Assembly: GCA_900757715.1 (NCBI GenBank) | Contig: CAAEOZ010000266.1 | Location: forward strand, 1-7,839 | Reading direction: 5' to 3' | Origin: an uncultured Veillonella sp. | GTDB lineage: Bacteria > Bacillota > Negativicutes > Veillonellales > Veillonellaceae | Length of the DNA stretch: 7,839 nt | Part shown: one piece after another, positions 1 to 5,530 of the stretch | How the letters are laid out: each line of letters begins with the position of its first letter | How positions within the stretch are numbered: the stretch's first letter is position 1 | Notes under the pieces: generated by a model | Databases searched by the model: none | What the model was told of the DNA's origin: nothing | The model's input: the letters and a program-made list of their open reading frames with translations, nothing else | Program-made: the position numbers and the translations under genes

Positions 1-196
1 AGCCAGCCTGTTACCAGACTGCTGGTGAGCTCTTACCTCACCTTTCCACCCTTACCACTTACGTGGCGGTTTCCTTTTCTATGGCACTTTCCCTAAGGTT
101 ACCCTCGCCAGACGTTATCTGGCATCCTGCCCTATGGAGCTCGGACTTTCCTCGAGTCTTATAGACTCGCAATCGTCTTTCATACTTGCTTCAATT
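1..196 (-). ncRNA. rnpB: RNase P RNA, class A, 5' part (runs off the left edge)
   Basis: This is the catalytic RNA of ribonuclease P, which trims the 5' leader from precursor tRNAs. Read on the minus strand it shows the conserved class A core: GAGGAAAGTCCGAGCTCC (from 153 downward), then ATAGGGCAGGATGCC, the P8 hairpin CCAGATAACGTCTGG, a short P12 hairpin CCAC-GTAA-GTGG, GTAAGGGTGGAAAGG, the P13 hairpin with GGTAAGAGCTCACC, and P14 with CTGGTAACAG. P3 appears as the short hairpin GAGTC-TATAA-GACTC. Roughly the first half of the RNA is present; the specificity-domain end, the second P4 strand and the 3' end lie outside the window. The 5' end is estimated from the upstream promoter and is uncertain by several bases. 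The gene follows the nif3-like gene in the same direction. Confidence 0.95.
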
Positions 197-197
197 C

Positions 198-231
198 AGT
201 TTATCATAGCTAACAATTTGTTGCAAGAAAA
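198..231 (-). promoter_or_regulatory. Candidate rnpB promoter
   Basis: On the minus strand a TTGCAA -35-like box (221-226) stands 17 bases from a TAAACT -10-like box (198-203). An overlapping better -10, TATGAT (203-208), has only a weak TTTTCT (226-231) at 17-base spacing. Either would start transcription about 40 bases upstream of the conserved GAGGAAAG core, a suitable distance for the P1-P3 stems. The -35 region begins only 12 bases after the stop codon of the nif3-like gene. Confidence 0.5.
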
Positions 232-238
232 TGCATCA

Positions 239-1342
239 TTACACAAAGAAGAAATCATTTTGTTCTGTAAAAGCTTTCACAGGAACAGTAAGCCTTGTAG
301 AAATTAAATAATCACGCAAGCCACGCGCTACTATAGACTCAGTTCCAAAATGCCCCGCATCAACTACGAGTAAGCCTAATTCCTTAGCTATTTGCGCCTC
401 ATGATACTTCACATCGCCTGTAATATAGGCATCTATATGTAATCGGGCAGCATCCTTAATAAATTCTGCACCTGCACCAGAGCATAGAGCAATGGATTGA
501 ATCGCTTTCGGCACAATACCAGCAAAACGAATGTTAGCATCAGGCAACGCCTCTTGTACCCATTCACGGAAAGAATCTAAGTTTAATGCATTAGGCAAGC
601 GGCCTACCCGGCCTAGATATTGAGTTGAACTAGTAGGCTCAACTATATTTAAAACCTCATAAGCCACCTCTTCATACGGATGAGCTGATTTCATAGCCGC
701 TACGACTTCGCTTAAATGCGTACCATCGACTATAGCATTTACTTGTACCTCAGGAGCCACTGTCAAAACACCAGCTGACCCAATGACAGGATGAGAATCT
801 TCATTACCAACAAAGCGCCCTTCACCATGGAGACTGAAACTGCAATACTCGTAATTACCAATTCGACCTGCCCCTGCATCGCCCATCGCCAAACGAACCG
901 CATCAGCCGAGCTTTCAGGTACAAAGGTGGTCACCTTATAGAACACCTCTTCACCAGTTTTAATAAAGCCCTTAACATCTGTGAGGCCCAATTGTTTCGC
1001 CAACATATCATTGAGACCGCCTGGTGCAATATCAAGATTTGTATGAGCACTATATACGGCAATCTTATGTTGTATCAACTGATTTATCATGCGACCTTGT
1101 ACCGTATCGCAGGATAATTGTTTCAAACCTTTAAAAATCAATGGGTGATGACTAATAATTAGATTACAATTCTGTTCAATAGTATATTCTACGGCCTCTT
1201 CTGTTACGTCTAACGTAGTCACTACACCTGTAACAACTGCATTCCGATTGCCCACCATTAAACCTACATTATCCCAAGACTCTGCATAGGAGCAGGGTGC
1301 TAGTTGTTCCATTACAGTAATAATTTGTTGAACCGTCGTCAT
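239..1342 (-). CDS. Nif3/YqfO-family dinuclear metal-centre protein
   Basis: The 367-residue protein belongs to the NIF3-like family (DUF34), cytosolic proteins that form hexamers and bind two metal ions. Their biochemical role is still not settled; some members have been called GTP cyclohydrolase I type 2-like on weak grounds. The sequence shows the N-terminal half with SWDNVGLMVG (22-31), the metal motif ISHHPLIF with H65 and H66, and AHTNLDIAPGG with H100 and D104. The C-terminal half carries GHFGTES with H331 and E335. Between them lies the roughly 130-residue PII-like insert of the longer YqfO type, ending in the HPYEE motif (221-225). All expected metal ligands are present and the length fits the long form. 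The start is the ATG at 1342, 20 bases after trmK, with AGAGGAAG upstream; the two genes are probably cotranscribed. Confidence 0.93.
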   Translation of the reverse strand: MTTVQQIITVMEQLAPCSYAESWDNVGLMVGNRNAVVTGVVTTLDVTEEAVEYTIEQNCNLIISHHPLIFKGLKQLSCDTVQGRMINQLIQHKIAVYSAHTNLDIAPGGLNDMLAKQLGLTDVKGFIKTGEEVFYKVTTFVPESSADAVRLAMGDAGAGRIGNYEYCSFSLHGEGRFVGNEDSHPVIGSAGVLTVAPEVQVNAIVDGTHLSEVVAAMKSAHPYEEVAYEVLNIVEPTSSTQYLGRVGRLPNALNLDSFREWVQEALPDANIRFAGIVPKAIQSIALCSGAGAEFIKDAARLHIDAYITGDVKYHEAQIAKELGLLVVDAGHFGTESIVARGLRDYLISTRLTVPVKAFTEQNDFFFV

Positions 1343-1362
1343 AAAATCACTTCCTCTCTATT

Positions 1363-2085
1363 CTATAAAAGATTCCGAAGAAAATTAACTTCCTGCTCTA
1401 AATCCTGATATTTATCAATATGACTTAATTTCTCTGTCATATCCTCCAAGGCACATTGTCGTTGATATATTAAATACTCTATATATTTCATCCAAAGTGG
1501 TGGTCTGTCTTGTTCCAATAAAGCCCCTACAGACCACAACAAGGAATCTTCCGGTAACGTTTGATAAACATCTACATATTCAGTCATACCTGTATAAGCT
1601 TCTACACAATCATTGCGTACTGCTAAAAACGCTGTATAGAGCTTACCAGCATCTTCTACGATGATTTCTAGAACGATAACATATCCCTTCTGAACCATGT
1701 ATTGACGCAATTCTTTTTGCCCATTCTGTGGCTGCAACACATAGAACTCTAATAGTTCTGGACCTGCATCTATAATATCTCGCATTAAGAAGCCACCCAT
1801 ACCGCAACAGATGGCACCATTCAACTCGCCCTGCTTGGTCACTTTAAGTCCGTCCCCTAAGCGACAATCTACTTTAGAGGCTAATCCACAAGACTCAACA
1901 TATGCTCTTGCAGACTCTAACGGACCCTTATGCACATCCCCGGCAATGACATATTCAGCACGTTGACGATTAATAAGCTCTACCGCTAAATAGCCGTGAT
2001 CGGTACCAATATCTGCAATGGCATGAGCCTTTGGTACGATTGAGAATACCGCTTCTAGGCGGTCCATCATAGGTCTAGGTTCCAT
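1363..2085 (-). CDS. trmK: tRNA (adenine(22)-N(1))-methyltransferase
   Basis: TrmK transfers a methyl group from S-adenosylmethionine to N1 of adenine 22 in the D-arm region of tRNA, in the cytosol. The predicted 240-residue protein has a Rossmann-type methyltransferase core: motif I ADIGTDHGYL (24-33), acidic D50 in the next strand (VIAGDVHKGPL), GDGL (77-80), GMGG (95-98) and LQPQNG (117-122). A charged, probably helical C-terminal tail follows, as is usual for this family (about 235 residues). The reading frame opens upstream with a GTG at 2103, but only the ATG at 2085 has a good ribosome binding site (AGAGGA, 4 bases away), and it matches the usual family N-terminus. The nif3-like gene follows after 20 bases, a pairing common in Firmicutes. 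Confidence 0.93.
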   Translation of the reverse strand: MEPRPMMDRLEAVFSIVPKAHAIADIGTDHGYLAVELINRQRAEYVIAGDVHKGPLESARAYVESCGLASKVDCRLGDGLKVTKQGELNGAICCGMGGFLMRDIIDAGPELLEFYVLQPQNGQKELRQYMVQKGYVIVLEIIVEDAGKLYTAFLAVRNDCVEAYTGMTEYVDVYQTLPEDSLLWSVGALLEQDRPPLWMKYIEYLIYQRQCALEDMTEKLSHIDKYQDLEQEVNFLRNLL

Positions 2086-2095
2086 AACTTCCTCT
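2086..2095 (-). promoter_or_regulatory. Ribosome binding site that sets the trmK start
   Basis: AGAGGA (2090-2095 on the minus strand) lies 4 bases before the ATG at 2085. It is inside the longer reading frame that starts with GTG at 2103, and no comparable site precedes that GTG. Confidence 0.7.
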
Positions 2096-2103
2096 ACTAT
2101 CAC

Positions 2104-2230
2104 TAATTATTTATTCTTAATTACTAATTCTTGATTATTTTCTTACTTCTTTATTCTCGTTTATATATCTATAGACGCAATACTATTCTGAAATAATCTC
2201 TATTATGTTGCCTCAAAATGAGTTACATAT
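2104..2230. other. AT-rich gap between trmK and the tRNA terminator
   Basis: This very AT-rich stretch must hold the promoter of trmK, since a terminator lies directly upstream. I see no clear promoter. The best pair is TTGCGT with GAGAAT at 16-base spacing on the minus strand, which is weak. A loose repetition of ACTAATT/ATTCTT motifs near 2102-2140 looks like low-complexity sequence. No coding frame is evident. Confidence 0.4.
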
Positions 2231-2262
2231 AAAAATAACCGCCCTTGAAATCTCAAGGACGG
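2231..2262 (-). terminator. Rho-independent terminator after the tRNA gene
   Basis: On the minus strand CCGTCCTTGA and TCAAGGGCGG form a 10-bp stem (2253-2262 with 2239-2248) around the loop GATT, followed by TTATTTTT (2238-2231). One pair is G-U in the minus-strand RNA but would be a C-A mismatch on the plus strand, so the signal points leftwards. It ends the tRNA transcript and any readthrough from folE. Confidence 0.88.
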
Positions 2263-2277
2263 TAGATATCAACATAA

Positions 2278-2352
2278 TGGTGGGCCCACCTGGGATCGAA
2301 CCAGGGACCGACCGGTTATGAGCCGGTTGCTCTACCCCTGAGCTATAGGCCC
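2278..2352 (-). tRNA. tRNA with CAT anticodon, probably tRNA-Ile2 (lysidine type)
   Basis: The 75-base gene folds as a complete cloverleaf. It has acceptor stem GGGCCTA with TGGGCCC, D-stem GCTC/GAGC, anticodon stem ACCGG/CCGGT with loop CTCATAA (anticodon at 2318-2320), T-arm CCTGG-TTCGATC-CCAGG, and an encoded CCA end. CAT can mean elongator Met, initiator Met or Ile2. The acceptor pairs C4-G69 and C5-G68 are recognition features known for TilS, which makes lysidine in tRNA-Ile2, and the loop context GGCTCATAACC matches the B. subtilis Ile2 tRNA as I recall it. Pairing of the first acceptor bases argues against an initiator. The D-loop is short at seven bases (AGGGGTA). Identity as Ile2 rather than Met is an inference. 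Confidence 0.95.
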
Positions 2353-2374
2353 TCAGTTAGTTTCTAGCTTATTA

Positions 2375-2404
2375 ATTATACCGAATAGACTATCATTTAG
2401 TCAA
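2375..2404 (-). promoter_or_regulatory. Promoter of the tRNA gene
   Basis: On the minus strand TTGACT (2399-2404) and a perfect TATAAT (2375-2380) are 18 bases apart, close to the sigma-70/sigma-A consensus. Transcription would start near 2368, leaving a leader of about 16 bases for RNase P to remove. The -35 box begins 13 bases after the folE stop codon. Confidence 0.85.
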
Positions 2405-2417
2405 GGCAACTCAAATC

Positions 2418-2981
2418 TTAAGACTGTTTCATTAGCATAAAACGGTGAATCATATGATCTTCGTTAAATACGCCTTTAGTAGTTAGTGTAGTCGTTTGGC
2501 TATCTGTAGATTTAATGCCTCTTGCACTCATGCAGCTGTGGGACGATATAATGTGCACAATAACATCATCAGACCCTGTCGCTAAAGAAATTACTTCCGC
2601 AATATCTTCACCAATTTTTTCTTGTAGTTGTAAACGCTTGCAACACATTTCAGCTATGCGAGGAATCTTAGATAAACCTATGACACGACCTTTTGGTATA
2701 TACCCAATACTGATACTCATATCATACATCAAGGCCATATGATGTTCACAATGAGAGAAGCAAGTAATATCCTTTACTACTACCATTTGATTTGTATCTA
2801 CAGCGAAGGTTTTACCATACATTTCTGCAATTTCAGCATTTGTATACTGAATGCCTTCATATACCTCTTCCATCATTTGAGCCACCCGTTTCGGTGTTTC
2901 TAACAAACCGTCCCGATTAGGATCCTCACCTAATGCTTCTAACAACTGATATATAAGTGATTCTATTTTTTTTGTATCCAT
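2418..2981 (-). CDS. folE: GTP cyclohydrolase I (FolE1)
   Basis: The enzyme opens and rearranges GTP to 7,8-dihydroneopterin triphosphate with release of formate, the first step of both folate and queuosine synthesis. The 187-residue protein has the typical type I length. Visible motifs are ETPKRVAQMM (28-37), SHCEHHMAL with zinc ligands C78 and H81 and neighbouring H80, GRVIGLSKIPRIAEM (98-112), and HSCMSARGI with the third zinc ligand C150. The end of the protein has the usual SQTTTLTTKGVF. The start is the ATG at 2981, preceded by AAAGGGG at 5-base spacing. It lies 86 bases downstream of queE and no terminator separates them, so it probably belongs to the que operon. It may feed both pathways. 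No terminator follows before the tRNA, so its transcript probably runs into it. Confidence 0.95.
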   Translation of the reverse strand: MDTKKIESLIYQLLEALGEDPNRDGLLETPKRVAQMMEEVYEGIQYTNAEIAEMYGKTFAVDTNQMVVVKDITCFSHCEHHMALMYDMSISIGYIPKGRVIGLSKIPRIAEMCCKRLQLQEKIGEDIAEVISLATGSDDVIVHIISSHSCMSARGIKSTDSQTTTLTTKGVFNEDHMIHRFMLMKQS

Positions 2982-2986
2982 ATTTA

Positions 2987-2993
2987 CCCCTTT
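2987..2993 (-). promoter_or_regulatory. folE ribosome binding site
   Basis: AAAGGGG on the minus strand lies 5 bases before the folE ATG and confirms that start. Confidence 0.7.
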
Positions 2994-3067
2994 ATATCAA
3001 GATTCCATCAGACCTCATATCATACTATGCATTAGAAAAGATACTGACACTACACATCCTAACAATA

Positions 3068-3811
3068 CTATACACCCTTTGCATCTGGATCCCAGACAAA
3101 TTTATGGATTTGCAGTTGAAATCGTACATTCTGTAAATTATATGCTTTCATATAATCGATAATCGATACCGCCTCAATCTGTCCCCATACAGGCGATACA
3201 TATATTTGAGCCGCTGTAGGATATTGGTCAATTATACGACGCATACAATCTAAATCTTCTAGGGAGCCAACGACAAACTTGATGAGATCTCGTTCTGTAG
3301 CCGCCTTGAATATATCTATATTCATAGACTCTTCGGCTAAAGAGGACGGTGTTTTATAATCATAGGTAAACCACACATTCTCTCTCTGAAAGCTCGGTAC
3401 AATCGTGCCATTTGTTTCAATATTGAAATCATAAAGGCTATTATTAAGCATCTCTCGTTTATCAAATTTATCTATATCAATAATACAAGTTGAACCAATT
3501 TGACCTGATGTATTATCCTGCATTGTTTGAACGTTTCGGCGATTTAGCTCATCGATTAGCTCTACTACAGCTGCTTCTTGTAATAAAGGTTCCCCACCAG
3601 TAATAGTGATTCGATGATTACCAAAGCTTTCAATAACATTCGCCACCTCAGCTGCAGTCATCTCTGTAAAGACACTATCAATGCCATAACTATAAGTCGT
3701 ATCGCAATAGGAACAACGAATATTGCAATCATGGAGGCGTAAAAATGTAGTCAGTAATCCTTGCCGACTACCTTCCCCATCAATGGAGGAAAAAATCTCA
3801 ATCACGTTCAT
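3068..3811 (-). CDS. queE: 7-carboxy-7-deazaguanine synthase (radical SAM)
   Basis: QueE is a radical S-adenosylmethionine enzyme that contracts 6-carboxy-tetrahydropterin to 7-carboxy-7-deazaguanine on the way to preQ0 and queuosine. The 247-residue protein shows the family opening IFSSIDGEG (6-14) and the iron-sulfur motif C29-x3-C33-x2-C36 (DCNIRCSYCDT). It also has the TITGGEP SAM-contacting motif (69-75), IETNGT (131-136), a KFVV strand near 178 and the typical ending HKFVWDPDAKGV. Between the GGEP helix and IETNGT there are about 30 extra residues (roughly 96-128). They contain acidic stretches and one more cysteine (C109), and many relatives are shorter here. The ATG start overlaps the end of queD by 14 bases, so translation is probably coupled. 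Confidence 0.94.
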   Translation of the reverse strand: MNVIEIFSSIDGEGSRQGLLTTFLRLHDCNIRCSYCDTTYSYGIDSVFTEMTAAEVANVIESFGNHRITITGGEPLLQEAAVVELIDELNRRNVQTMQDNTSGQIGSTCIIDIDKFDKREMLNNSLYDFNIETNGTIVPSFQRENVWFTYDYKTPSSLAEESMNIDIFKAATERDLIKFVVGSLEDLDCMRRIIDQYPTAAQIYVSPVWGQIEAVSIIDYMKAYNLQNVRFQLQIHKFVWDPDAKGV

Positions 3812-4136
3812 AAATAGCTGTGTTCCCTTCAGATTCTTGAACCTCTACTTTAAAGCATTTTGGGCCCAATTCATCAGCAATCCATTTTGCCATATTCTCC
3901 GCAGTGGGATTAATGCCGCCTAGTACATCGTTGATATGACGATGATCCAAGCGACCATGAATTTTTTCTTTAATAATCGTAAAGTCGATGACCATCCCGT
4001 TATGATCTAACTCTTCAGAACGAGCATGAACTGTAATAATCCAGTTATGCCCATGAAGATTTTGACATTTACTCGGATAATCTAGTTGTAATTGATGAGA
4101 TGCACTCACCTCTAACCGTTTAGTAACTGTAAACAT
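3798..4136 (-). CDS. queD: 6-carboxy-5,6,7,8-tetrahydropterin synthase
   Basis: QueD converts dihydroneopterin triphosphate, the product of FolE, into 6-carboxy-tetrahydropterin, the substrate of QueE. It belongs to the 6-pyruvoyl-tetrahydropterin synthase fold. The compact 112-residue protein carries the zinc ligands H14 (SASHQL), H28 and H30 (NLHGHNW), the catalytic cysteine C24, the D64-H65 pair in LDHRHIND, and the substrate-binding glutamate near E101 in VQESEGNT. The motif spacing fits queuosine-type QueD rather than the longer eukaryotic enzyme. The ATG at 4136 has AGGAG at 5-base spacing (4142-4146). The gene heads queD-queE-folE, and its leader holds four tandem repeats that could control the operon. 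Confidence 0.95.
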   Translation of the reverse strand: MFTVTKRLEVSASHQLQLDYPSKCQNLHGHNWIITVHARSEELDHNGMVIDFTIIKEKIHGRLDHRHINDVLGGINPTAENMAKWIADELGPKCFKVEVQESEGNTAIYERD

Positions 4137-4148
4137 TATATCTCCTAT

Positions 4149-4234
4149 CTATTACATAAGCTTTCAACTTATATCTATTACATAAGACTTATCGCTATTA
4201 CATGAGACCCTTCTCTACTACATAAGTCTTATCA
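4149..4234 (-). repeat. Four tandem imperfect repeats in the queD leader
   Basis: Read on the plus strand, the core CTAYTACATRAG occurs four times, starting at 4149, 4175, 4195 and 4215 (spacings 26, 20 and 20 bases). On the sense (minus) strand each core reads CTYATGTARTAG, so each contains ATG followed at once by two stop codons. Each unit also holds a short dyad: ATAAG-n-CTTAT at 4222-4232 and 4182-4192, the same arms with a 7-base centre at 4156-4172, and GAGA-4-TCTC at 4204-4215. The array ends two bases upstream of the queD ribosome binding site. Possible roles are a multi-site operator or translation control in the leader. It does not look like a preQ1 riboswitch. Confidence 0.85.
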
Positions 4235-4255
4235 TAAAATGCTTTTTATTGTAAG

Positions 4256-4282
4256 ATATTACCATTTTTTATTATAACACAA
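4256..4282 (-). promoter_or_regulatory. Weak candidate promoter for queD-queE-folE
   Basis: A promoter is expected here, because the rpoD terminator lies just upstream. On the minus strand TTGTGT (4277-4282) is followed after 15 bases by TAATAT (4256-4261), preceded by an extended -10-like TGG. A second possible -10, TATGAT at 4231-4236, overlaps the first leader repeat but has no good -35. Both are tentative. Confidence 0.3.
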
Positions 4283-4326
4283 AAGGGTTGTAATACAGTG
4301 CTATACAACACTGCATTACAACCCTT
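4281..4326 (-). terminator. Rho-independent terminator of rpoD
   Basis: An 18-bp stem (4309-4326 with 4283-4300 on the minus strand, starting AAGGGTTGTAATG) encloses an 8-base loop. Its only imperfect pair is G-U in the minus-strand RNA. The stem ends in TTTT, but the following U-run is broken (TTTTGTGTTATAAT). It begins 15 bases after the rpoD stop codon and separates rpoD from the que genes. Confidence 0.85.
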
Positions 4327-4341
4327 AAGAGTTTCAAAATA

Positions 4342-5502
4342 TTATAAGAAGTCTTTGATTTTATCACGTTTACCGCGATTGCGCAATTTAGTAAGCGCTT
4401 TACCTTCAATCTGACGAATACGTTCACGTGTAACATTGAAATGTTGACCAACTTCTTCCAATGTACGAGGCTTACCATCCTTCAAACCAAAACGTAAAAT
4501 CAATACTTGTTGCTCACGATCAGTTAAACATGTAAATACATCTTCAATCTGCTCTTGCAATAAAATATAGCTAGCTGCATCGTCTGGAGCAATTGCATCT
4601 TGGTCCTCGATGAAGTCCCCTAAATGGGAATCTTCCTCTTCACCAATCGGAGTTTCCAAGGATACTGGCTCTTGGGCAATTTTCTGAATTTCACGCACCC
4701 GCTCTACAGTAATTCCCATACCTTCAGCAATTTCTTCTGGCAATGGCTCGCGACCTTTGTCTTGCAACAATTGTCTAGAAATACGAATCAATTTATTAAT
4801 TGTTTCTACCATATGTACAGGAATACGAATCGTACGAGCTTGGTCTGCAATAGCACGCGTAATCGCTTGACGAATCCACCAAGTAGCATATGTAGAAAAT
4901 TTATAACCCTTAGTATAGTCGAATTTATCTACCGCTTTGATTAGACCTAAGTTACCTTCTTGGATTAAATCCAAGAACAACATACCGCGACCTACATAAC
5001 GTTTCGCAATACTAACAACTAGTCGCAAGTTAGCATCTACCAATTTTTTCTTAGCCTTTTTGCTAAATTGAATATCCTTATATGTAGCATCCTCTTGTGC
5101 ACCAGCTTCGATTTGCTTAGCTAATACGATTTCTTCGTCAGCTGAAAGCAATGGTACGCGACCAATTTCTTTTAGGTACATTCGTACAGGGTCATCGATA
5201 TTAACACCAGAATCAACACTTAAATCGATAGAAATTTTCTTCTCGCTAGAAACTTCGTCTTCATCTTCATCTGTTTCAATTGTATGATTATCTGTATCAT
5301 CTGCATCGATATCTGCCACAATCTCAACATTCAGTTTACCCAAAGTCGTATAAATATCATCTAATTGTTCCGCAGTAATTTCCGTCTGCTCATGAAGAGC
5401 ATCTGAAATCTCGGATTGTGTCAACACACCGCTCTTACGGCCTTTTTCAAGAAGTTGCTCAACAATCTCCTCTATTTGACTTTTTTGTACTTTCTTAGCC
5501 AC
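4342..5502 (-). CDS. rpoD: RNA polymerase primary sigma factor (sigma-70/SigA)
   Basis: This is the housekeeping sigma factor, which directs RNA polymerase to most promoters. The predicted 386-residue protein has a region 1.1-like N-terminus (about 8-65), then an acidic linker rich in D and E (64-84). Region 1.2 follows with DPVRMYLKEIGRVPLL, then region 2 with NLRLVVSIAKRYVGRG, DLIQEGNLGLIKAVDKFD and FSTYATWWIRQAITRAI. Region 3 is at about 233-309. Region 4 ends in the helix-turn-helix TLEEVGQHFNVTRERIRQIE (from about 347). The frame opens at an ATG at 5523, but that codon lacks a ribosome binding site, whereas the GTG at 5502 has AGGAG at 6-base spacing. If the ATG is used the protein is 393 residues. 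The gene follows dnaG by 28 bases and is probably in one operon with it. The short length suits a Firmicutes SigA. Confidence 0.97.
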   Translation of the reverse strand: MAKKVQKSQIEEIVEQLLEKGRKSGVLTQSEISDALHEQTEITAEQLDDIYTTLGKLNVEIVADIDADDTDNHTIETDEDEDEVSSEKKISIDLSVDSGVNIDDPVRMYLKEIGRVPLLSADEEIVLAKQIEAGAQEDATYKDIQFSKKAKKKLVDANLRLVVSIAKRYVGRGMLFLDLIQEGNLGLIKAVDKFDYTKGYKFSTYATWWIRQAITRAIADQARTIRIPVHMVETINKLIRISRQLLQDKGREPLPEEIAEGMGITVERVREIQKIAQEPVSLETPIGEEEDSHLGDFIEDQDAIAPDDAASYILLQEQIEDVFTCLTDREQQVLILRFGLKDGKPRTLEEVGQHFNVTRERIRQIEGKALTKLRNRGKRDKIKDFL

Positions 5503-5513
5503 AGCGCTCTCCT
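5503..5513 (-). promoter_or_regulatory. Ribosome binding site that sets a GTG start for rpoD
   Basis: AGGAG (5509-5513 on the minus strand) lies 6 bases before the GTG at 5502. The upstream ATG at 5523 is preceded only by AAGTAAATCATTA, with no usable site. Confidence 0.65.
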
Positions 5514-5530
5514 TTTTAACCATTAATGAT

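Noticed and set aside
791..1117. Open frame of 108 codons on the plus strand
   Set aside because: It lies wholly opposite the well-supported nif3-like gene, has no family resemblance that I recognise and no clear ribosome binding site.
2515..2742. Open frame of 75 codons on the plus strand inside folE
   Set aside because: It is antisense to conserved FolE motifs and shows no protein-like pattern of its own.
3723..3923. Open frame of 66 codons on the plus strand across the queD-queE junction
   Set aside because: It is a shadow of two strongly supported genes on the other strand.
4149..4234. CRISPR array
   Set aside because: The repeats are only about 12 conserved bases, the unit is about 20 bases, and no unique spacers of normal size or cas genes are present.
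4137..4282. preQ1 riboswitch in the queD leader
   Set aside because: I looked for the short preQ1-I pattern (a GGTTC-type stem, CTA, CCC and an A-rich tail) and did not find it. The repeats dominate the leader. A covariance search would settle it.
4272..4478. Open frame of 68 codons on the minus strand overlapping the rpoD end and terminator
   Set aside because: It is out of frame with the conserved sigma region 4 and runs through the terminator hairpin.
4624..4944. Open frame of 106 codons on the plus strand inside rpoD
   Set aside because: It is opposite sigma regions 2 and 3, whose conservation explains the sequence fully.
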